DNA from: Camellia lanceoleosa
Lineage: Eukaryota > Streptophyta > Magnoliopsida > Ericales > Theaceae
Assembly: GCA_025200525.1 (NCBI GenBank)
Contig: CM045767.1
Coordinates: 4,289,437 to 4,353,436, forward strand
DNA: 64,000 bases
Direction of reading: 5' to 3'
The notes beneath the pieces are model-generated. The model ran no database searches, was not told the origin of the DNA, and was given only the letters and a program-made list of their open reading frames with translations. Shown one piece after another: positions 56,131 to 64,000 of this stretch. Numbering within the stretch: the first letter of the stretch is position 1; each line of letters begins with the position of its first letter. The translations under genes and the position numbers were made by a program.

Positions 56131-56750
56131 CAATGAAATCGCATTTTGAACATGTAACTTCACTTAAAATTGCATGTTGAACATGCAACTTCAATTGAAA
56201 TTGCATGTTCAACATACAACTTCACTTGAAATCGCATGTTTAAAATGCAATTTCAAAGGACATAAAAATTATAAGAAAAATTAATAAAAAACAAGTGAAC
56301 ATAAAAAGAAAAAATACTGCAACCGCCGTACTTCAAATCGTTGTATCAGAAGGGAAGTTCATGACAGGTGAAATTGCATGTTGAAAATGCAATTTCACAA
56401 GAAGTTGAATTTTGAACATGCGATTTCAAGAGAAGTTGCATTCTCAACATGCGATTTAATTGAAGCTACATTTTGAACATGCGATTTCAAGTTGGTAAAC
56501 CATACTTGCAATCCTTGGGAGTGGTGAAATCACATGTTGAGGATGTGATTTGCAAAGAGGTTGTATGTTGGATGTGTGATTTTAATTGAAGTTGCATGTT
56601 GAACATGCAATTTCAAGTGAGTGTCAATCGCTTCATACCGTACTGGTGAAATCACATGGTGAGAATGTGATTTCAATTGAAGTTGCATGTTGAACATGCG
56701 ATTTCAATTTAAGTTGCATGTTGAACATGCTATTTCAAGTTATTGCAAGT
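56131..56750. repeat. Array of about 14 palindromic 31-bp units
   Basis: Units follow the pattern TTGAANTTGCATGTT-G-AACATGCNATTTCAA. Each is a near-perfect palindrome with arms of 15 bases around one central base, typically 13-14 of 15 pairs matched. They stand in runs of four, four, three and three, separated by unlike spacers of about 45-90 bases. The array lies upstream of the MULE transposase start. A smaller array of the same unit is at 27465-27640. Confidence 0.9.
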
Positions 56751-58570
56751 CCAACCACCGTACTTCAAATCGTAGTTGAATTGATTCGTTATAGTAGTAT
56801 GGAAGTAGGTAGTAGATAAGACAGGACATGGATTGAATTGATTCAGTCAGTGCTAAACTCAAAACTGAATCAACCAACCAATCTAGTTTCTAATTTTTTA
56901 TGCCTTCAATCAAACCATCCCAACTTAGCTCAGGTTGGAATCAAAATTCCATATTAAACCTATTTTTTTTAATGCTCATTATAAAATACAATTTTACAAA
57001 AAAAAATTAAAAAAAAAAGTTTTCATAGTGAAATTGTTAAGGTCTAAAATTTACATAAAGTGAAGTTAGATTGAATATATAAAAATTTATATAATATATG
57101 TAATATATTCTTATTTCATCTTAACCATAGTACTAATAATCCAATTCTCCATAGCAATTCTTTTATCCTAGGGTATAATTTTATACCCATAGTTTCATCA
57201 TTTATCCAATTTTTTATTCTATTCATTGTTATAGTAAAACTTATCTTTCATAATTCTATAATAATTCCATTCATATCCAATCTCGTAAAAAATAATCTTC
57301 ATGTCAAATGAGTCCACAAGAACTAAAGATAAAAGATTAACATTATTTTACAGAAGTAAAATAATTCATCTATCTAAATCTCCAAACTATTATTTAAGCA
57401 TGATTGCTAATACTAAAAGGTCATGACTTGCACAACCACTCAGCTGTGGAACTGAACATCATCCAAAAGTTATTGGAATGCTTAGATTTGAAAAAAAGAA
57501 ATTTAAAAAACAGCAAATCTTGGAAAGTAATGATGTTTTGTTCTCACTACTGATATATACAAGTATATGTCTCATGTTAATTCCGGACCAACAAACACTA
57601 GATCTGAGCAGAGCAATAACCAACAAGATCTACATCCTATTCTAAATCCAGAATTATTGATCATGTGTACCACAAAACAAGAATCTAACATGTAAGCCAT
57701 CAATGCCTTCCATTGATATTCCATCAGTTCCCTAAAATGAGTAAATTCCATTCCACTCCACAAGTTCTCTTTACAAAATTTGAGGTTGATTACTTTGAAA
57801 TCTCATAAATGCTTATTCATAGATGGCCTTGAAATAACTCACAAGGATTTGTGAAGGAGAAGACAAAGCTATAACACATTTGAACTGTTCAAAAAAAGAA
57901 AATTCAAATTAGATTATTGCTTGTACATATGAGATAATGTCACGGCCTAAATTGGAAAAGAACCAACTTCCATAAGTTTCTGCAACTTTTGTTTTTGTTT
58001 TTGTTGATAAATAGCATTATGCTGGAAGTTAATAGCATTAGTAAATTCAATGTTTTCATACTCTGTTTTTATTTCCAAAAACCCAAAAAACAAAAATGAA
58101 AACACAACCAAACATGCCCTAAAATTGAGAGTTCATCAAGCTACAACAGTACAAGATGAAGATGGTACACTGTTATCCAATACAAAATAAGATATCTTAT
58201 GCTGCATGTATTACTCAATTGCAAATCATGAATGACAAGGACACATTCTTTCAATTCTGATGGCCTATAACCTGAGTAGTTTTCTAGTGCTAAGTTCTGC
58301 AAAATGTATAAATAATACATGGATAAGTTTATAAATAAAAACAAAATAAAAAAAGATCCAATAAAACTTACTAGAGATTGATTTTACCCTACGTAAATTT
58401 ACTTCTGCATTTATTTTATAGAGCTAAAGCAGAATTGTTGACATGATCTTTAGTTAGTCACCAAGGGATTCCTAACTTTTTGCGGTGTTTTCACAGATTA
58501 AGTTTAGCTAAAAATTTCTAAAAGAGTTCTCTAGTTGCCATTTAAGATTCAGTAACCTATTTACTGACTT
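56751..58570. other. AT-rich intergenic DNA, no gene seen
   Basis: Frames at 57572-57763 and 58141-58344 (minus) have no recognisable features. No element ends were identified. Confidence 0.6.
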
Positions 58571-58572
58571 AC

Positions 58573-61138
58573 TGTAGACACCTCATTTTTAACAGCCCTT
58601 ACGACTTGGATGTCATCGCTTACACACCCAATGATGAGTGCCTATGCTTGTCAAGTGCTTAAAGTCCTCAATGGAATGCCATAGCTTTAAGCCCTTCAAA
58701 CCTTGCATCCCTATTTCCTTATTTTTGGATCAAAACCTTGGATTTTCAAGCCTGCAACCCTTGGTGGCCTGTCGGCCACTGCTCTGGGCTGTCGGCAATC
58801 ACTTCTGGTTGTCGGCCACTGGTGTGGCCTATCGGTCACCAATGTCTTTTGCAGATATTTTGTGAGAGTTGTGCCAGCTGTTTGCATAGATGCTTACATT
58901 TGCTCCCACGTGTAGGCTGGATGTTTATAAGGGAGATTCATGTTTTCTATATATAGATGACCTCCCTCTCATATTTGGAGGTTAGAAAAATTTTGGAGAA
59001 AAAATTTTCCTCTCTCTCTACAATTCTCTCTCTCTCTCTCTCTCTTGCAAATTTCTTAGCCTTTGCCTACATATCTTTCACCTTTTCCTATACACTCTTA
59101 ACCAAACCTCTCCATCTTTGAGTTGAGGTATCTTTGAGCCTTGTTTGAGCTCTTGAGGGTGTGTTTTCCTTGGTTTATTGCTTGAAAGTGATCTCCTTTT
59201 CAAGAGGTATAAAGCTTTGCCTCTTTACTTGTTGTATTCACTCTTTTTCTTACTATTTTCTAACTATTTTTGGGCTGTAAAGACTTTTTATTTTTGGGCT
59301 GAAACTTGGGTTTTAAGGCCAATAAAGGTTGAGGGGTGGTTCACTTTTCTTTACACCTTGCTTTCAAGGCCTTTACCCTTGCGTTTCCCACCTTTGCACT
59401 ATCTTTTTTTGAGCTTTTAAACATTGATTTTCAGAGTTATTTCACTGGCTAAAATCATGTTTTGAAGTCCAAAATTGGAGGGGTTAGCCTCCCCTTCTTG
59501 TGTTTTGCTTACTAGTCTAGAATGATCCATGTTTTAGCTTATTATTCGAGCCATTTGTGTCTTAATTTCAGCATGTTTTAGGACTATTTTTAGACTATTT
59601 TAGGATAGTTTCTAAGTGTTTATTGCATTTGAGCTTTGTTTTGTATGCTTATAGTGTAATTGTCCTCATGAGTTTGGTGTTTTAGGCCTTAGACACCATC
59701 TTATTTGAGTTGATTGTGTTCATTTATGGCTTTCCGTACTTGTGATCACTTTTAATCACCTCTACAACCTCCTTCCTTTCTTGGCTTTTTTTTTTTCTTT
59801 GAAAGTGGTTTCAAACTACTTGTTTATTTAAACATGAGATTGAGATGTCATGCTTAATAGTTTAATCCCTTTGGGGGTTCATTACCAATGGTATAATGTC
59901 TCTTTTATGCCCAAAGTAACTCTTGGTTTGAGCCCTCTTTCCATTAGAGGACTTAAATTCACCTTTTGGACTCAATTGACTAAAGGATGGATGGTAATCT
60001 AAAATGAAGTAATAAAATTGAGGCGAAAAAAGGTGCAAGATAATAATTTGTTTGGGTTCAATCGGACGTTAATTGAACCTTTGAGTCTTGAGTCATTTCA
60101 TACTCATTAGTGATAAAAACGGTTCAAGATTCATTGTCAACTACTTCTCTTGATCTTTTATGATAGGGAGGTGGTTTTGAGAGTCTTGTTTTATTACATT
60201 TATTAAAATTGCATACTTTGGTTCATAAGCCATCATGCAATGAAATTGCATAGATTGATGGTTTATGAACCAAGCTTACTACTACTCCTTTAAGCTGTTC
60301 AAATGACAAGGAGGGGTAAATTGTGTAAACAAACCCTTGAGAATACACTGTCTCTGCTCTATTTGCTCTCTGTTGCAGTAGAGAAGTTTAGCTATCAGTG
60401 GCCGGCAGACCACTATTGGTGGTCGACTGGCCATCTTTTATGGCCGACAGGCCATCATCAGGGGACAGCAGGCCCTCTGCCGGCCACCAGTGCAAAATCA
60501 AGCAGTGTCTTTTTGAAGCAAAATAGAATTAGTCTGGAGATGGAAATGAGTGCAAGTGTTCTACTGTGTAACAAAGGTATTCAGCAACAGAAATAGTGGC
60601 TTTTTTGGGTGAAAACTATGTTCATGCATGAGGCCTCCATCAATCTTGGGGATTCGTGTTGTATATGTTAGTGTTGTTAAAATAGTGGCTTTGTACTTAA
60701 TTAGTTAGAATAGCTAATGCATCTTGTGTTTTAATTACTTTAGTTAGCTAGAATAGTTAATTAATCTAGTTTGTAATAATTAGTTAAGTAGTTTAGCTAA
60801 TTATTCATTTGAATTTGTAATAGCTAGTTAATTAGTTTAGCTAATTAGTTAGTTAATTCAGACTCTCTTTCGTGAGAGTGCAATGTTATAATAACCGGCA
60901 TGTCTTCCAACTCCATGTTTTTCTCCATTTTATTTACTATCTTATGATGGTTAGTTTAGGGCATCATGTTTTGTTTAGCATTCTCCATGTTTTGCATCCA
61001 CTTGTATTGTATGCACTGAGGCTCGGTTCATCATTCTAACTTGCATTGTTAGTTTAAATATTTCTTTGAATACGTGCTTAGACTGCATGTTATCAAATTG
61101 CTTCATTTGCCACATTAATAGCTGACATATCGCATGTG
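58573..61138 (+). mobile_element. Ogre-like LTR, tandem copy 1 (partial)
   Basis: It begins TGTAGACACCTCATTTTTAAC and is colinear with copy 2 (61139 on) for about 2.4 kb: shared CCAATGATGAG/CCGATGATGAG, GTTGAGGGG, GACGTTAATTGAAC and GACTCTCTTTCGTGAGAG blocks. GC-rich GGCCG patches are at 58758-58830 and 60398-60485. The expected 3' end (GTCTACA) is not found before copy 2 begins, so the copy is truncated or copy 2 is inserted in it. No gag or pol is seen; frames at 58638-59420 are not credible genes. Confidence 0.75.
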
Positions 61139-64000
61139 TGTAGACACCCCATTTTTGACGGCCTTTACGACTTCGATCCCCATTGTATGCATACCCGATG
61201 ATGAGTTTATATGCTCACCAAGTGCTCGAAGTCCTCAGCCGAATGCCACAGCTTTGAGCCTTTCAAACCCTACACCCTTGTTGCCTCATTCTTGGACCAA
61301 ACCCTGTGGTTTTCAAGCCTGCAGCTCCTGGTGGCTTGCTAGCCACCCTTATGGGCTGCCGGCCATCACTTTTTGGCTACCGGCCACTAGTCATGGCCGA
61401 CCGGCCACCACTGATGGTCTGCCGGTTACCAATTTCTTTTGCAGATATTTTGTACCAGCTATGCCAGCTATTTACACAGATGCATGCAGTTTTACCCACG
61501 TGTAGGGCCGGATATCCTTGTAGAGAATTCATGTTTTTTTTATATATAGGAGTCCTCTCTCTCTTGTTTTAAGGTTAGAAAATTTTGAGATCAAAATTTT
61601 TCCTCTCTCTTTAGCAAATCTCTACACTTTTGCCTATAAATCCTTAACCTTTGCCTATGCACCCTTAACCAAACCTTCTCATCTTTGAGCTGAGGTGCTT
61701 TTGAGCTTGGTTTGAGCTCTTAAAGGGTGTGTTGTCTTGGTTTTGTTGCTTGAATTACTTATTCTCTTCAAGAGGTATAAGGCTTTACCTATTTGCTTGC
61801 TTGCTTTCTCTATTATTATTCTTGCTGTTTTCAAACTGTTTTTGGGCTATAAAAACTCCGTATTTTTGGGCTGAAGCTTGGGTTTTAAGCCCATTAAAGG
61901 TTGAGGGGTTGATAGCCCTTCTTTGTACCTTGTTTTGAAGGCCTTTACGCTTGTGTTTCCCACTCTTTCATTATCTTTTTTTAAGTTTTTAAACACTAAT
62001 TTTCAGAGCTTTTTTAGTGGCCAAAATCATGTTTTGAAGTCCAAATTTGGAGGGGTTAGCCTCTCCTCCTTGTGTCTTGCTTACTAGTCTAGTTTGTGCC
62101 ATGTTTTAGTATGTTAATCTAGACTTTTTTAGTTCAATTCCAGCATGTTTTAGGACTGTATTAGACTTATTTTAGCACTGTTTTGGGCTATTTGAGCTTT
62201 GTTTTGCATACTTGTAATGTAATAGTCCTCATGAGTTTGGTGTTCTAGGCCTTAGACATCATTTCCTTTGAGTTGATAGCATTTATATATACTTTTCTCA
62301 CTCATTTTCAGCACTAATAATCTCTGCAACCTCCCTTTTTTCTTGGCTTTTGTTTTGCTTTGAGAGTTGTTTCAAGCCATTTGTTATTTTAAGCATGAGA
62401 TTGAGGTGTCATGCTTAATGGTTTAATCCCTTAGGGGGTTCATTACCAATGGCATGATGTCTCTTTCATGCCTAAGACAACTTTTGGTTTGAGCCTTCTT
62501 TTCATTAGAGGACTTAAACTCACCCTTTGGACTCAATTGAATTAAAGGATGGTTGGTAAACTAAAATGAGTAAATAAAATTGAGGCTAAAAATGGTGAAG
62601 GATAATAAAAAATGTTGTCTTTAGTTGGACGTTAATTGAACACATGGAAGCTTAAGGCATTTCATACTCATTAGTGATGAAATGGTTCAAGTTTCCAAGG
62701 TCACCACATCCCTTGATCAATTCATAAAAGGGAAGAGGTTAGAGTCTTATTTTGTTACATTTATTGAACTTACACACCTTGGTTCATGAGCCATCATGCA
62801 ATGAAATTGCTTGAGTTGATGGTTTGTGGACCAAGTCCTGTCTCTCATTTGATTTGTTCATGATAAAGGGGGTGAGTTGTGCAGACAACCCTTGAAAATA
62901 CGTAGGGCTGCAAATGAACCGAGTTGAGCCGAGCTTTGCTGAGCTTGAGCTCGGCTCGTTTACTTATTGAGCTCGTTTATTGAGCTCGAGCTCGACTCGA
63001 TAAGGAACTGGGCTCGAGCTCGGCTCGGCTTGTTAATTTTAATGAAACTCGAGCTCGGCTCAGCTCGACTCGATAAATTTTTTTAATATTATTTATATTA
63101 TTTAAATATAAAAATTATTTATATTATTTAATATATAAAAAATGTATTTATATTATTATTTATATATATTTATATATTATTCAATATATAAATAATATAT
63201 TTATTATATAATTTAAATAAAGATAAACGAGCCGAGCTTAAGAGCCGAGCTTATGCGAGCTCGAGCTCGGCTCGTTTACTAAACGAGCCTAATATTCGAG
63301 CTTGAGCTCGGCTCGTTTACTAAACAAGCTGAGCCGAGCCGAGCCCTTAACGAGCCGAGCCGAGCTTGTTCATGAACAGCTCGGTTCATTTGCAGTCCTA
63401 AAAATACGCTATGCATGCTTTGTTTGTTCTTTGTTGTAGCAAGATGAACTGGGCAGTAATGGCCGACAGGCCACCTTTGATGGTCGGCCGGTCATCATTG
63501 GTGGCTGGTAACCCTCATCACTGGCTGGTCGGTCATTGATATAAAATTCAGCAGTGTGTTTGTGAAGCAAAACAGAGTTATTCTGGAAGTGGGCAACAAT
63601 TTTAGTGTTCTATTGTACAACAAAGGCTCTCCGGAAGCAAAACAGTTGCTTTTCAGGTGGAAACCGAGCATGTGCATAAGCATTCTTCGCATTCCGAGCT
63701 TGTTTAAGTTTAAATATTTGTTGTAATTAATTAGTTGTAGCTAGTTAATTTTGTAGAGTGTTGTAATTTGATTAGCTAGAATAGTGAGTTAATTAGCTCA
63801 GTTTGTAATAATTAGTTAAATAGTTTAGTTATTTGTTCATTTCATTTTGTAATAGGTAATTAATTAGCTTAGCTTAACCAGTTAGCTAGTTTATTTATTC
63901 AGACTCTCCTTTGTGAGAGCGCAATGTTGTAATAACGTGTATGTCTTCCAACCCCATGTCTTTCTCCCTTTTATTTACTAGCTTATGATGGTTAGTTTAG
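61139..64000 (+). mobile_element. Ogre-like LTR, tandem copy 2, continues past the window
   Basis: It begins TGTAGACACCCCATTTTTGAC and follows copy 1 to the window end (TTATGATGGTTAGTTTAG at 63983-64000 matches 60946-60963). GC-rich GGCCGACCGGCC-type patches are at 61335-61430 and 63459-63535. A 498-bp MITE at 62903 is missing from copy 1. The two copies are clearly diverged by substitutions, so the duplication or double insertion is old. Confidence 0.75.
62903..63400. mobile_element. hAT-type MITE (498 bp) rich in GAGCTCGGCTCG words
   Basis: Ends are TAGGGCTGCAAATGAACCGA and its inverted partner TCGGTTCATTTGCAGTCCTA; over 21 bases only one differs. An exact 8-bp target duplication AAAATACG flanks it (62895-62902, 63401-63408). 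Copy 1 of the LTR shows the empty site near 60340. Both arms are built of GAGCCGAGC / GCTCGGCTC words around an AT-rich core (63080-63225), so it can fold back on itself. An 8-bp target and TAGGG terminus fit hAT. Confidence 0.95.

Noticed and set aside
56131..56750. Possible CRISPR-like array
   Set aside because: Units of 31 bp abut each other without unique equal-sized spacers, are diverged, and lie in plant nuclear DNA.
58638..59420. Overlapping frames of 70-80 codons in the Ogre-like LTR
   Set aside because: The parallel frames in copy 2 (61134-61572) are not conserved as protein; they follow the GC-rich GGCCG patches.
1..64000. tRNA, rRNA or organelle DNA
   Set aside because: No cloverleaf-like tRNA, rRNA segment or chloroplast/mitochondrial gene was recognised by eye; a covariance-model scan would be decisive.

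Overview
This window is nuclear DNA of a flowering plant, most likely a woody eudicot. The evidence is a spliced SBP-box (SPL13-type) transcription factor gene with a miR156 target site, an intron-bearing fragment of the light-harvesting gene LHCB3, and a dense layer of plant transposable elements. These include Ty3 Tat and Ogre-like elements, Ty1/copia, PIF/Harbinger, Mutator-like (MULE) and hAT or Tourist MITEs. The genus cannot be fixed from sequence alone. The only gene that looks intact is the SPL gene at 23071-25821; nearly all other coding sequence is decayed transposon or captured gene.

Layout. 1-13.5 kb: one Ty3 Tat-type retrotransposon on the minus strand (integrase, archaeal-type RNase H, RT, protease, gag, PBS, 5' LTR). 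Its gag is interrupted twice by solo LTRs with recognisable 5-bp target duplications: a Tekay-like 2.5-kb LTR (4526-7016) and an Ogre-like 4.7-kb LTR (7265-11943). 13.7-15 kb: a decayed Ogre-like LTR and a Harbinger fragment. 15-21 kb: AT-rich DNA with Tourist-like and Mutator-like MITEs. 21.4-26 kb: the SPL gene with a pyrimidine-rich leader. 26.8-35.6 kb: a MITE, an array of 31-bp palindromes, an LHCB3 fragment, a GRF-zinc-finger pseudogene, two unrecognised broken reading frames and several short tandem repeats. 35.7-42.3 kb: two remnants of copia pol, the first split by a complete gag-only copia element (36426-41800) with two LTRs, PBS, polypurine tract and a perfect CATAC target duplication. 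43.4-51.5 kb: two copies of an unexplained transposon-borne ORF, the second lying between the transposase and Myb/SANT genes of a 6.3-kb PIF/Harbinger element. 52.4-56.8 kb: a MULE transposase pseudogene interrupted by a Tourist MITE, followed by the large array of 31-bp palindromes. 58.6-64 kb: two Ogre-like LTR copies in direct tandem, the second carrying a 498-bp hAT-type MITE.

The parts do not form one pathway. The window records successive insertions around one developmental regulator. Most worth following up: the palindrome arrays at two loci; the SPL gene with a decayed ancestral N-terminus but intact DNA-binding domain and miR156 site; the duplicated transposon-borne ORF; and short GC-rich palindromic motifs (CTCGAG and GGTCAACCGG types) that recur in unrelated element families.
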